Shown here one piece after another: positions 49,064 to 61,219 of a stretch of DNA of 64,000 nt. The stretch is taken from NCBI GenBank assembly GCA_029706075.1, contig JAINUG010000086.1, positions 930,001-994,000 on the forward strand. Reading direction: 5' to 3'. The first letter of the stretch is position 1. Every line of letters starts with the position of its first letter. Source of the stretch: Aldrovandia affinis. Taxonomy: Eukaryota; Chordata; Actinopteri; Notacanthiformes; Halosauridae. A program made the translations under genes and the position numbers. Under the pieces are notes generated by a model. The model made no database searches, was not told where the DNA came from, and saw only the letters and a program-made list of their open reading frames with translations.

Positions 49064-49330
49064 GGGGGGGAGTAAGATTGAGAAAGGGAGCGAGAGGAGA
49101 GGGGAAGAATGGGAGAGAGAAGAGGATGAGGGGGAGATCAAGGGAGGGCAGGTGAGAGAGAAGGGAGAGTAGAGGGAAAGAGAGGAAAGTGCAGTGAGAA
49201 GGAGGAAGAGAAGAGAGATGAGAGGAGAGAAGAGAGAGAAGACAGAGAGGATCAGCATTACGTTTGGTTGTTAATAATCTGAGCTGCGTGCACACTACTA
49301 GAGAGAAGTTTAACCCCTTCATCAACTCTG
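48845..49330. other. Purine-rich sequence upstream of the first coding exon
   Basis: Contains a (GA)n run (49016-49060) within irregular GGGAGA repeats. It would be 5' UTR or promoter-proximal DNA if exon 48759-48844 is the initiator exon. No TATA box or CpG-dense block is evident. Confidence 0.5.
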
Positions 49331-50440
49331 CAGCTAGCGGGTACAAATCCTATAGGGGCCTCAGTCAGATTTTCAAAAATACCAGTTACTGAAAAATGTC
49401 GTACCCTATTGCAAAACATACGCTAATTAACACTATTTATGTACTTCCATTTAATTTGAGTGCTATTGTGTTCTTAAAACTAAAATGTTAAGTAAATACT
49501 GTAATCTAAACGTGACAAGACCAGTTTAACATGATGGAACTGCTTTTTGCTGTAGGAATCCTACTCTCCTACTCAAAGCTTTCCATCTCCACAGTTAAAT
49601 CCAAGAAGAAAAGCATCAGCAACACATTTTGATTATGTTTAGGCTATTAGCCATAATGAACCCACATAAACACCCCTTCAGCTGACCTCATCAAGGCAAA
49701 TTCCCCTTTGAACCCCCACTGGAACCTGGGTCAACCAATCTTCAGATTTCTGTCACCACAGAAACGATCTATTCTTCCTTCTGTATGTTGAGTTTGTTTA
49801 TCACGTGGCTCCAACAATAAATCCTTCTGTGACCCCGAAAAAATAAAATAAAAGTTTAAACGCATGACAGTTTTTGGTTTGTGTTGACAGAAGTAGCATC
49901 TTAGTCATAATCTGACATCCTTGCGTTTGTTCAATCATACGTTTACATGCATTTTGACCTGCATCTCCACTCCACTCGTTTTGTTGTTATTGTATTAAAA
50001 CGGGGGTAATCTTACAGTCGGGTTGATGCAAATTGTGCATTTTGCCCGACGCCGGAAATGGTTCATGATTAAATCACAGAGTCGGAAAGAAAGGGGAGAA
50101 TGAGAGGAGGAGTGATAAATCACGCCTCATAAATTTAAGACAAAAAAATAAACCTTTGCACAGCGAGCCTTTGAGCATTCATGCCGCTGTGGTACAGATG
50201 CAGTTATATCAAAGGAAGGCAGAAAACCACGCTGCACAAACATACACACTCACTCTTGTTTTGTTGTTATTGTATGCACGGGTTGATGCAAATTTGCTGC
50301 TGATTAAATAGTCAATGGATAAATAGATCATTGTTGTGGTTTTTGACGTTGTTTAACAGCAGAGTTGCCATCTTTCATTTGGTACAGTCTATGGTTATGA
50401 AACGTATTAAAACATTGGCGTTGACCACAGGATCAATGTA
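49330..50440. other. Intergenic AT-rich DNA
   Basis: No coding, RNA or repeat structure recognised. Confidence 0.5.
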
Positions 50441-50444
50441 GACA

Positions 50445-51341
50445 GGCGACTCCACAGAGACTGCTCTGCTTGCGGTCACTGAGGCTCTACAAGTGGCCAA
50501 GTCCCAATCTCTTAGCTCCGTCCTCCTCCTCCTCAACCTGTCAGCTGAATTTGATACCGTATACCTCTCATCTCTCATCGAGATGGGAATCTCTGGATCT
50601 GCACTGACATGGTTCAAGTCATACCTGGCTGACCGGTCCTACCAGGTGGCCTGGAGAGGATTCATCTCCTCTCCCCACACCCTCTCTACTGGAGTCCCGC
50701 AGGGCTCAGTGCTGGGCCCCATCCTATTCTCCCTGTACACCAAGTCACCAAGTTGGTTCTATCATCTCTGCTCATGGCTTTTCTTATCACTGTTATGCCG
50801 ACGACACAACTTTCTTTCTTTCTCTCCTTCTCTCCTACTGAGACCCAGGTCCTGGTGCGGATCTATGCATGCCTGGCTGACATCTCTGCCTGGATGTCCA
50901 CCCACCACCTGAAGCTGAACCTGGGGAAGACTGAGCTGTGCTTCCTCCCAGTGAAGGGCTCCCCGATGATTGATGATTCAATCACTGTGGAATGGTCCAT
51001 AGTGTCTCCGTCCCAATCTCCCAGGAGTCTTAGAGTGACCCTGGACGACCACCTTTTCAGACTCCACTACCACTGAATTCCGTACATCTAGCAAATTGTC
51101 AGCACCACTGTCTACTTGTTCAATACTTTTTGTATACGTATACTTATTTAAACCTAAAAAAAAAAATGTCCTTCCCTGTGTTACAGGTATGGTATGCAGC
51201 TGCCAACAATGATGTCTATCGCTGTATTACTGCACTGATCTCTTACACAAACTATGATTGTTCTTACCATGTATTAATGCACATCTTGTAAGTCACTCTG
51301 GATAAGAGCTAAATGCTTCAAATGTAAATGTAAAATGTAAA
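50445..51341 (+). mobile_element. L2-type LINE fragment with reverse-transcriptase remains
   Basis: The frame from about 50450 reads STETALLAVTEALQVAKSQS, LSAEFDTVYLSSLIEMGISG, SALTWFKSYLADRSYQV and STGVPQGSVLGPILFSLYT: reverse-transcriptase motifs up to the GVPQGSVLGP block. After a frameshift near 50755 it continues ACLADISAWMSTHHLKLN, LGKTELCFLP. The YADD block is present in the broken frame (CYADDTQ-like bases near 50797). It ends with GTAAGTCACTCTGGATAAGA and TGTAA-type repeats at 51309-51341. Part of the C-terminal coding region is deleted. It is not functional. Confidence 0.9.
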
Positions 51342-52160
51342 CAACGCCTTTGTTTTTGACAATATTTAACTTGTTACTTACTTGCTTAATCATATGCAGT
51401 GCATATCTAAGCCCCCTTCCCTTTTTATGTATCATAATTCTGTGATGCTTGTTCTGTATATAGCAAAGTCTTTTTCTGCAAGCTTGGTAGCTGCAGTTTA
51501 TTTAACACTGCAGCAAACTGTATAGATTGTAGCCGTGTTATGTAACGTACATCTCTGGTACAATCCACCCACAATAGAACCGGAGCTCTTCTGACTCTCT
51601 TCCAGAAATGGTTTATCACCAAGGAGACGATGCGCTCCGAATTCCTTCCTGCCACTGCTTCTAGGGTCTGCCGCGCGCCACGTTCCTCTTCTGCTTCTGC
51701 AAGGATGCTGTGTCACCGTTCAGTGTTCGGCCTGTCCAATCCATCGAGGTTCGCATGTCTTACCGTCGGTTCTGCCACACTGCCTACGGTTGTGCTGGAG
51801 AAAGTAGAGCACGGTGTACCACTAAAACTAAAAACTCTGTTTAAAAGTAGACTTCACATGTAAATGCTAGTCTGTCTCAGATAAATACAACATAGGTAAA
51901 ACTTACCAACATCGCCTGTAATTTCCTCTCGCCAGCAATGAGACATTTGCCAATTAGCATGCTGCAAAGTCATTCAGCAACCTGATTTGATGATCTACAG
52001 ACCGCAAGCTAGGTGAAAAGAATTGATGGAAGGCGATCGGACAGAGCGTTCTAAAGGGGACTGAACAAACGCAGGAGGTGACTTTTCTTGAGCCGTTGAG
52101 AAAATGTGCAGAACCAGTGATGGGGCATTTAGATCAAAGGCACATAACTGAAGTGTCTTT
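51342..52160. other. Intergenic; no gene recognised
   Basis: Short open frames on both strands have no recognisable domains. Nothing else was seen. Confidence 0.5.
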
Positions 52161-52175
52161 AAGAGCGTATCTTGT

Positions 52176-52550
52176 GGCCTCCCGCGTAGTCCAGTGGTTA
52201 CAACGTCCGACGCTGGCCACGGAGACCGGGGTTCAATTCCCCGTCTCGCTCTGGCCGGGAGTGCCACCAGGGGGCGGCGATTGGCTGTCCGCCCCAGGGA
52301 GGGGGGTGGGGAGCCGACGTGACGTTCGCTGCGTATAAGAGTGGCCCTGTAGTACCGGGTTACGGTCGATGGGCTGCGGGTGCCGTCTCGTAAGAGGCGT
52401 CACTTCGCTTCGTCACTACCGGTCGCAGGACTACGGCAGCGAACTCACATTACTAGGGGGGCATTGACGTAAAAATAAGCGGGTCTAATTGGCTACCAAA
52501 TTGGAGAAAAATTGGATAAAATCAGAAACAAAAAAAAAAAAAAAACAAAA
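52176..52550 (+). mobile_element. tRNA-derived SINE with 15-bp target duplication and CTCF-like motif
   Basis: Head CGCGTAGTCCAGTGGTTACA (A box) and GGGGTTCAATTCCCC (B box), a core with CCACCAGGGGGCGGC at 52264-52278, and an end TTGGCTACCAAATTGGAGAA followed by A-rich sequence. AAGAGCGTATCTTGT occurs at 52161-52175 and at 52551-52565, a perfect 15-bp duplication. It is one of the best preserved SINE copies in the window. Confidence 0.92.
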
Positions 52551-52565
52551 AAGAGCGTATCTTGT

Positions 52566-54860
52566 CAGGTAATATTTTATTGACTTTCCCCTTCACCTCA
52601 GTGACCAAAACACTGTTGATGTGGGGACTTTGTACACACTATAAAGCATCACAAAACCAACATAATTTTTAAAAGCCAAACCTAACCTAGTCTATGAAGT
52701 AAAAAAAGAAAAGAAAACAACAAACAAAAAAATGTACAGAGAGCATTAGAGGTTTCAATATATCACATGTGCATTTTCCCCCTCTCGACTCAAGCAGTGT
52801 GACTGCTTTGAGAAAATGCCCATTTCGGTGATTAAGCAGACAGGCTGCTGTCTCCGTGTCCTGCTCAACTATACCTGCCAAGAGGACTGCGTCACTCGGG
52901 AGGGATGCCTCGTGGAGTGACTCACCAAAAGCCTACACCTGCTCAGCAAAGGGCTGACCGAGCCAGAGGGCGTGCATATTTGATGCCGTGACAACATGGT
53001 CAACTTCAATTAAAAGGTGACATTCAGACAGCAAGGCCACAGTCAAAGAACAGCATATCCCGAGACTGCTTTGAACCTGGCCTTTTAAAAAACTCTGAAT
53101 TATGCAGAAGTTGCATCAGCAAACTAAACGCACAAAGGACATTTTATACAAAATCAATGGGGGGGGCGGAGAAAAGAAGATACAATTTTGACCTCTATCG
53201 ACTTTAACAAAAAAGTCTGAAATGTCTGCATGTAGGGGAGAAAAAAAGGTTGCTGCATAAGTTTGACTTGCGTGATCCCCTGATCTGGCAAATGTAACCA
53301 TTTTGACCCCCCCAAAATCCACCTTAAGACAACCATATCAGCAACCAGTATGATCTTTCCATCATTTTATTAAATCGTCACAGTAACCCTTTGTCCACAG
53401 CTGTGGTTCGACCGCCTGCTGTTCCTATTCGTTCAATCAGCGATTAGTCACGCCTAACATTCGCACCACTGTAAGGACTGATCCAGTGAGATCACAATGA
53501 CTCTCCTTTCATTTGCTTTCATTGACTTGCGAGAGAAGGATCCGAGTAGGATCCCACCTTCTCACATTTTTTTCAAACCCCCTTTCCGGGGTAGCTAGTT
53601 GTTTGTAATTTGATCTCATTGACAATTCAACAGAATTTTTTCGGGCAGATGCAAGTTGATAGTTTGTGACACATTTTTATGAGTGCTGGAAATACCTGTA
53701 AGCAGAGCTGCGGCAGCACAAGTCACAACAAATCCTCAACAACGTCCTTCCCATCCGAGACACCGTTCCTCACGGCACTGCGTAAATGCACGCGGACGAT
53801 GACCGCGTGCGAGCGCGAATGCTGCCACGGGCTATTTATTCCCCGCGAGCGGGTGCTGTGCGCCCGTCTTCGAGACAGCTAACGTTAAAGCCAGCCGGCA
53901 AACTTTCCGAATAAGCCAATTGCTGGTATGTAACTGAGGCGAATGGAGCGCCGTGCGCAGCATGCTAACTGCAGGAAGACGGGTCTGAAGAGCGGGGCGT
54001 GCGGTATCCGACGCCTACAGGGGGAAAGAGCGAGGGAAAGACAGAGCCATGACGACGCTCTGCCTCACTAAATTACACGCTCCGATCACATTGGCTGATA
54101 GGATTTGGAGAGGAAATTCATATTCATTCGCAACGGCAGCACCCGTTTCAATACGCAGCAACATTGACACAAACCTTTCGTGCGAGCTACGTCAAGATGG
54201 CTGGGTTTTTGGCATTGGGACTAAAAACATGGTCAAGACCTTTAGTTTCGCAGGGGCTGCGAGGTCGTCTACACTAGTGTATGTATGGTTTCGGTTAAAA
54301 AAAAACGGGGCCTATCACTCTGTGCGCGTTGTACTGCGGGTTACAAGAGTCCTCCTACCGTGGAAACCGCCATCACGCATTCTGCATGGATATTGAAACA
54401 AGTGTTTTACCCAAAACAAAGAGCCAGACGCATTTTTAGTTCCACCTGATAATCGCAGTTAATCAAATTTGGAAAAAATTCCAACCCGGAGCACTAATTC
54501 CGACGTCTAGTTTGAGCCAGACCGATTCATATCATTTCTCACCTTGTTATAATAGAGGAGTTTTGATCTGATGTTTTAATATCAATACCCTGATGGGTAT
54601 TTCTCAACAGAACACTAAGAGGATTGTGAGGAGTGAGTGTAGAGACAGTAGGGGTGTTTATAAATTCCTGGCCAGGTTTTAGTCCTGGCACCTGCTGCTA
54701 TCTCTGTGTGCACCAACACAAGCCTTGCCAGGGCTGGGAATGTTTGAAGGGCCTTCCTGTGAAAGAGTTTCTGAATTATTACTCTTTCAAAATTAAATTA
54801 GTTTGGGTAAGACAAAAGGCTTTTAGTTATCACAGAATTAAAACAACCCAACATAACTTA
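52566..54860. other. Intergenic; no gene recognised
   Basis: AT-rich at 52566-53680. A CpG-containing stretch lies at about 53740-54080, without a supported exon. Confidence 0.45.
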
Positions 54861-54869
54861 CCTTAAATG

Positions 54870-55085
54870 TAAGAACATAAGAATAAATAATGACGAGAAC
54901 GGGCCATTCAGCCCATCTAGGCTCGTCATGTCCTCATCTAAAGAGTATCTAGTACTGCATCTAGCCTGGACCCAATAGCCCAAGTGTTTCTGCCTCTAGT
55001 ACCTGACCTGGCAAGCTGTTCCAGGCATTGACAACTAATTTCCACCTGTGGCCTCTTCCACCTGTGGTTCTGCTAACCAAACGTA
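54870..55085. repeat. Probable dispersed repeat (retroelement UTR-like)
   Basis: AGAACATAAGAATAAATAAT, GACGAGAACGGGCCATTCAG and CAAGCTGTTCCAGGCATTGA follow the layout of a repeat I recall from several fish genomes. The class is not certain. Confidence 0.5.
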
Positions 55086-56244
55086 TCTTTAACAAAATCT
55101 TTGATAGTTCACTTTATTGAAGGTAATCTGCCATGTTTATACTTTGTATACTTTATATTCAGTTTACATACTGTTAATATTAATAAGCCCTTTCCTTAAT
55201 ATAGCATTGGCAATTCAGCCACACACCATTGGTTTTGTTTAGATGGTCTTTCAGACTCCATTCTGGCCGTGTTTCATGCTGACGTCTTGGAAAGGGGTTT
55301 GTGATTTACAGGGACTAGGCTTTGCTGTACCTGCCACAGGCCTATAATGAGCTTGAACTTCCAGTGTTCCCCAGGCCTGCTACCACTACAACTGAACACG
55401 GTTCATAAGACTTGCTGCCGATCCCAAGGGCGAGTCCATTAGAACACAGCCTGCACTTCATCAGCCTCAGCAAAGCCCCATGCAGCTCACTGTGCAAAGC
55501 TGGGACCGCTCGACATTCCTCTGGGTGGTGTCCCCAGAGGGTGCAGTTTGTCATTCATGGGGTTCTCAATGTTGGTCCTGATGGGTCGCAGGGTCTGCTG
55601 GTTTTTGTTATCACCTTAAAATCAACAAGGTGCGTTACCAGGAGCCAGAAACCAGGTTAGGTGCGTTAACTGTGCAATCAACTGCTGTGATTGATCCAAG
55701 TTAGTGCTGAGCAACAACGAAAACCAGCATTCCCCCGTGGCCAATGGGACCAGGGCAGAGAACCTCCGCTTTATAGTACCGATGCCGATGGGCGATGACA
55801 ATGGTGGCGAATGGTGACGAAGGACTGCAAAGAGGACGTTGGTTTCAGGACCCCAACACCGAAAGACCGCAGCTCTGGGAAACGGTGGGCTCCCGTAGGG
55901 GTATGCGGGTTAACGTTTTTTTCCATGCCTTCAAGATTTGGAATTAAACACTATGAATTTGCGCCACAGTAGTATTCTCGCTGAAGCAGGCACAGCATGG
56001 GTTATTTAAAGTCTTTACATGTTTACTTATTTCTGCTAATGCCGGATAGCGCCACACAGCCATATGGGCATGACCCATATCCGCAGCGCAACTGTGCAGT
56101 CGGTCAGCACCCAATGTCGCTGCTGGCAGTGACACAGGCCCACCTCTTAGGAATGCATCGAAGCTCCCTCAACTCCCATCCCTCTTTTCTAGCACTTCTA
56201 CAAATCTTAGCGCTTCATAGCATAACGAGCCATCAGAACAGTTT

Positions 56245-56720
56245 CAATGCATAGATTCTACAAGTCTGTAACAATCGGAGAGATACTTCCATGAGAAATT
56301 CCATGATTGGTCTCAGGCTCCGCGCCACAATCTCCCATAAGCGTTCAACTGGGTTGAGATCTGGTGACTGAGATGGCCATGGCATATGGTTTACATCGTT
56401 TTCATACTCATCGAACCATTCAGTGACCCCCTGTGGATGGGGGCATTGTCATCCTGGAAGAGACCACTCCCATCAGGATAGAAATGCTTCACCATAGGAT
56501 GAGGATGATCAGTCAGAATGGCTTTGTATTTATTCAAGTTTACCTTGCCCTCTAAGGATTTGAGTGGACCTAAACCATGCCAGGAATATGCATCCCACAC
56601 CGTAACAGAGGCGCCAGAACCCTTCATTTACTCAAATGTGTTTTGGCAGTTACCAGCTCCAAAAGTGTTAATCCTCCATTTCTGCAGTGCTGCTGACCCA
56701 TGTAAATGTACTTCAAGAGC
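56245..56720 (-). pseudogene. Tc1-like transposase 3' fragment (minus strand)
   Basis: The minus frame reads [54 protein letters not shown] (second catalytic Asp near 56447). After frameshifts it continues [14 protein letters not shown] (Glu near 56350). The N-terminal half and the terminal inverted repeats were not found. A different family from the elements at 3.6 and 30.3 kb. Confidence 0.85.
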
Positions 56721-56944
56721 TTAGAATTATAGGCTTTCATCTGCCGATAGTAGTTTTGTGATATCAAGCGTTGGGAGTTTTCAAGCCCCGTATGACAGCA
56801 TTGTTTTTTACTGCATCTATATCAGTTTTAAAGTCACTCCAGGTACTGTATCTGTATCTGACACAAGAAAGTACCTGTTAATGACCAACACACACAAAAA
56901 AATATCATATAGAACCCTACAATTCTAAGCTCTCGACTTGCACA

Positions 56945-57002
56945 CTTAATTTTGTAAGTAGCTGCGAATAAGGGCGTTCGCTAAATGGATTTAATGCAAC
57001 AT
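56945..57002 (+). repeat. L2-like 3' tail relic
   Basis: TTGTAAGTAGCTGCGAATAA and GGGCGTTCGCTAAATG resemble a diverged L2-type end. Confidence 0.5.
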
Positions 57003-58386
57003 CCGCACACACAGAGCCCACTGCGTGCAGAATGCCTACGCACTTGTAACGTGCCGCAACAATAGTTCTGAGGCTCCGTGCGGTTGAGTCTCTCGCTCGC
57101 CCCCCTTCCTCGCTCGCTCGATTTCTCTTAATCTCTCTCTTGGCCGCTCTCTCTCTCTCGGGCAGACAAAAATGGCTCCATAAACCAGAGCAGGGAAAAA
57201 TGAATGAGAACAGAGGCCGGGGATGTTGTGGGTGTTATTTATATGCCTGGTAAAGCAGGAGAAGCTATTGATTTAAACTTTTACAAGCCGATGCTTTTAC
57301 ACGACTCGGTGAGCTTGGCTGAGACACAGACGGTGTTACGTGCTCTGGACTGGAAGAGGAGTGGATTTTCAGCTTCTGCCTTGAGTGCGCATATGGGACT
57401 GAGGGCGTTACGGTTATTAGGAGGGGGCATTTAAAGCATCAGTTTCTAAAGATGAGTGTTTTTACCCACTTTTGGTTTGACTTTTGATTAGAACACTGAA
57501 CAAAGATTAAACCAAACTCACGCCGGCCACAACTGTATTTGCATACTCTCGCCAGCTTAATCTTTCTGCTGGTGGCAACTTTGCTGAGAAAACGTTTGAT
57601 GCATGGCAATGATTGAGATGAACACAAAAGATCAGGATCAGCCTGACTCCCAACAATACAACAAGAGTGATTTTACAAATGTGTTTTATATTCTGCCGTG
57701 AGACCCAAAGCCTCTAGCTGAATTCAAATACAGCTGCAATGCACAACATTAGCATCTCAATGCTTTTGTTTCATGTAGAAAATAAATAAATAAATAAAAC
57801 AATTACCCTGCCTGTCCAGAATTTTTATCTTGACCAAACCTCACAAACAACAAAAGAATTCAAGACGTCACACGGGTGTGCCTCAGATGTTAGAACGTGC
57901 CCGAGTCCCAAACGGGACGGTTCCGTTCGTCAATAACGCAAAGGAAAATCTGCAGGGCGGGGGTCCTGTCCGTCAAAACATCGCTCATCGATCAGCTGGC
58001 GGTGAGAGTGGAGTAAAAAAGGAGGGGGGGGGGGAGAGCTGTTTTGATGAATGGAGCCGGGTTCTCCTTGTGTTGCCGGGCCGATTCGGGGGAAGCGGAC
58101 AGGCTGTGGAATGAATGCGGGGGAAAAGGGAATCCTGTCCGGGAGTCTCCCAGGCTTGGACAAAGCCTCTGGGCTCAAAGGATTAACAAAGAGGGCTCTC
58201 CACTCCAAACAAGGCGCCCGGTAGCACGGGGATCAGCCACGGGGGACGCACAATGGCATCGGAAGAGGTTTTCGGGCCAGTGGCGTCCCATCAGACCTCG
58301 GGCTCTTGTGGAGCGAAAGGTAGCACAGCCCAAACACTGGATATTTTATGCTTAAACAACATGATCTAAACAGCAATTCATGTTAT
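57003..58386. other. Intergenic; no gene recognised
   Basis: CT-rich simple sequence at 57085-57162. An open plus frame at 57204-57434 (MRTEAGDVVGVIYMPGKAGE...) has no known domain. (AATA)n at 57780-57797 and a G run near 58025. Confidence 0.45.
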
Positions 58387-59830
58387 AGCTCTTTTACCAT
58401 GGACTTGTATTAATAGTCCCCTTTAGTATGGCACTTATGTGTGACAATATGTTTATTACAGCATTTATTTTTTTTTTTTTACAATGACGCTTTCTGTTGA
58501 TGGTGTTTGTGGAGGACGTCGGTCTCGGCCACGTGGGAGTGGCATGGTTGTCTGTGTCTTTACATGTTGTGGAGGCCTTTGGATCAGGTAGACTTTCCGG
58601 GGGCAGGTTTGGCACTCTCACATGGTGAGAGAGTAAACCGTGGCCCGGAAGGTTGCTCCCAAGGCCATAATTGGTTTAATTATTATTTAATTGGTGTCAA
58701 TCAGTCAATTGATATGGAAGTCAATTGGCTGATTGGGTGTCTGTGTGAGTATGTGAGTGAATGATTGTGATTGGGTGATTGCCTCACGAGTCCCACCTGA
58801 GCCGGGCAGAGACTAAGCCTATTTAAGAGCAGGTGGGGCGAGTGGGGAATCAGTTAGTCTTGTCTTGTCATTATGTGTGAGTGTTGAAAGTCAGTCTTGT
58901 CGTGTCATGTGTGCGTATGGAATGGATTGTCGTGTGTGTTTCATGAGAGTTAGTCTTTTGTCTTTGTTTGTGTGTGTGGAGGGTGGTCTTGTCATTGGTG
59001 TGTGTATATGGGTGTGAGTGCGCGTGCACGTATGTTGTGTTGTGGATTGTTATGGATGGCTGTGGAGTGTTGTGGAGTGTTGTATTGTGGAGTGATGTTT
59101 GATGTTTGTGGAGTTTTGTGTGCGTTTGTCGAAAGTGACTGAGTAGAGTGCTTCCTGTGTGTGTGGGTAAGAGGGAGAGGGGGTGCACTAAGAGTGTCCG
59201 CCTCTCTCCCTCGGTGTGATTGTGGAGGAGAGCGAGAGGGTGCCCTGGACAGAGGGTCCGCCTCTCGACCCTCGGTTTTATTGAAAGAGAGCTCGCACTC
59301 GGCAGTGGAGAGTGTTTCAGAACTCTAACTGTCGGGAGTGGCGAGTGTCTCTGTATGAGTGGGAAAGAGAACTCGAACTGCAAAGTTTGAGTGTCTCAGT
59401 ATGCATGGGGGGGAAACACTTGAAAGGTCACTGGATATGTGTGTGCCTGGGGAGGTTCCAGGGGAACTCCGGAGGAAGAGGCGCGGTGTCCCGTAAGTTC
59501 GGATAATTTTAGTTTGTTATTTTAGTTCGTTGTTTTTACCCGAAAGCTTTGCGGTGAGTAGGGTGAAGATTTTGTGGTTGTGTTTGTGTTTGTGTTTGTC
59601 TTTGTTATATGTTAACCTGCTACTCCCACTGTCTCTTCCCCATGAAAAAATAAATAAAATCCGGTCCGTAGACCGTCAAACTCCACTCCGTGTCTCCTGG
59701 CTGCTCTGTTCCCGTCCAGGGTTTGTCACGTAGTGTTATAGTCAATTTTTGTGTCTGTACTGGTGTGCATCTAACCTTATTGTATGCACTATTTTGTAAG
59801 TCGTTCTGGGCAAGAACATATGCTATAAAT
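58387..59830 (+). repeat. L2-tailed dispersed repeat (copy B) split by an insertion
   Basis: 58387-58487 matches 11796-11890 (AGCTCTTTTA, GACAATATGTTTATTACAGC). 59731-59830 matches the remainder of the same repeat (TGTTATAGTC, TTGTATGCACTATTTTG, TAAGTCGTTCTGGGCAAGA). The two halves lie about 1.24 kb apart, which implies an insertion between them. Confidence 0.55.
58488..59730 (+). mobile_element. Insertion of about 1.24 kb, possibly a solo LTR
   Basis: GT-rich sequence with a TATA-like CCTATTTAAGAGC at 58818-58830 and an AATAAATAAA polyadenylation-like signal at 59648-59657, about 70 bp before the right edge. This is the layout of an LTR. No coding remains of a retrovirus or retrotransposon are present, and a target duplication was not resolved (only ACG is shared). 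Confidence 0.4.
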
Positions 59831-60050
59831 AATAATAAACACATAAATAAATAAAAGTGAATCTACAACATTATGGCCTTGGTGTTGAAATGAACAAAAA
59901 ACATTGACAAATGGCCTGGAGGGCTGAATCTCTGGCCCGAGACAAAGCGTAGGGCAGCCTCAGTCTTGGATAAGGAGGAGGGGCCACAGGGTCAATTCCT
60001 CCCTCCCTAGACGGCCCCGTGTCACAAAGTTTTAAGACAGGAAAAGGGCC

Positions 60051-60267
60051 GCAGTGCAGTATAGTGGTTAGGGAACTGGGCTCGTAACTCAAAGGTCGCA
60101 GGTTTGATTCCCAGGTGGGGCACTGCTGTTGTACCCTTGAGCAAGGTACTTAACCTAAATTGCTTCAGTAAATCAAGCTGTAAAAATGGATTGTATGTAA
60201 GAAACATAAGAACTGTGTTGCTCTGGATAAGAATAGCTGTTAAATGGCCAAAATGTCAAATGTAAAA
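60051..60267 (+). mobile_element. tRNA-derived SINE with L2-type tail (plus strand)
   Basis: Head GCAGTATAGTGGTTAGGGAA (A box) and GCAGGTTTGATTCCCAGG (B box), a core with CTTGAGCAAGGTACTTAACC, an end TGCTCTGGATAAGAATAGCT and TGTAA-type units. The core is the widespread V-SINE/HAmo-like type. Confidence 0.88.
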
Positions 60268-60807
60268 AGAAGCCTGTATCCTCAGTTCACTTCTATTAAA
60301 GGGGAATATCAATGTGTAGGCTTTTTTTTGTCTATACCTGTCCACAGACAAAAAAAAACCTATACAGGAACAAGCCACTTTAAATGTGACTTGGCATCAT
60401 GGTGTCAGAAAGGAAACATAATGTATAGTGAACTAGCAGCTAATACTGCTGGTGAACACTGCTGTTGGTGCCGGATTAAAAATCTATAAAAAGTCTAATG
60501 CATCCTTACTATACGTTGTGTCATGGGACTGCTGTTCTAATCGGTAGCAAAATGTGGGTGAGCCCCAAGTTAAACAGAGAGAACTTCATTCAGGGATGCA
60601 AATAGCACTGCCAATCCACAGGGGTTTGAGCCGTTCTAGATCTCAACTAGAAGCCGGTTAGTGTCGCCCGTTGTTGGATTCTGCTCTGCACACTAACCTG
60701 CTTCCAGAAAGACCCGGAACGACTCAAACTGCTCCCGTCGGGCACGCCATTTCTGTCCCTGTCACTCGCCAAGAAGCAAAAGGCGAGACGGCTGTGGCAA
60801 ATTGACC

Positions 60808-61210
60808 TATATATATATATTTATATATTTTATTTTTTTTTTTGTTTTGTTAATATATATATATATAAATATTTTTTTTCTTTTTTTGTTTGTGATTTTA
60901 TCCTGTTTTTCTCCCAATTTGGTAGCCAATTACACTCCCTCCCTTCGTTGCCGTAGCCTGTGACCGGTGGCGATGAAGGCGAAGTATCATCTCCTCAGAG
61001 ACGGCACTAGCCAAGCTGACGACCGTAACTCCGGCACCCCAGAGCCACTCCTGTACAAATGTCCTGTCAGTTTCCCTCCCTGGGGTGGTCAGCCAATTTC
61101 CACCCCCGGTGGCACTCGCGGGCCAGAACCGACTCTGGCGCGGCTGGGGAATCGAACCCCGGTCGCTGTGGCCAGCGTCAGACGTTGAAACCACTAGACC
61201 ACGCGGGAGT
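60808..61210 (-). mobile_element. tRNA-derived SINE (minus strand) with target duplication
   Basis: The complement starts CTCCCGCGTGGTCTAGTGGT (A box), then GGGGTTCGATTCCCC (B box), and ends TTGGCTACCAAATTGGGAGA followed by an A/T-rich tail (60808-60900). AAATTGACC flanks it at 60799-60807 and 61211-61219. Same family as 52176-52550. A second AT-rich microsatellite (TATATA) lies in the tail. Confidence 0.88.
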
Positions 61211-61219
61211 AAATTGACC

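Noticed and set aside
57204-57434. Plus-strand frame MRTEAGDVVGVIYMPGKAG
   Set aside because: No domain recognised. The surrounding sequence might be conserved non-coding DNA but this cannot be tested here.
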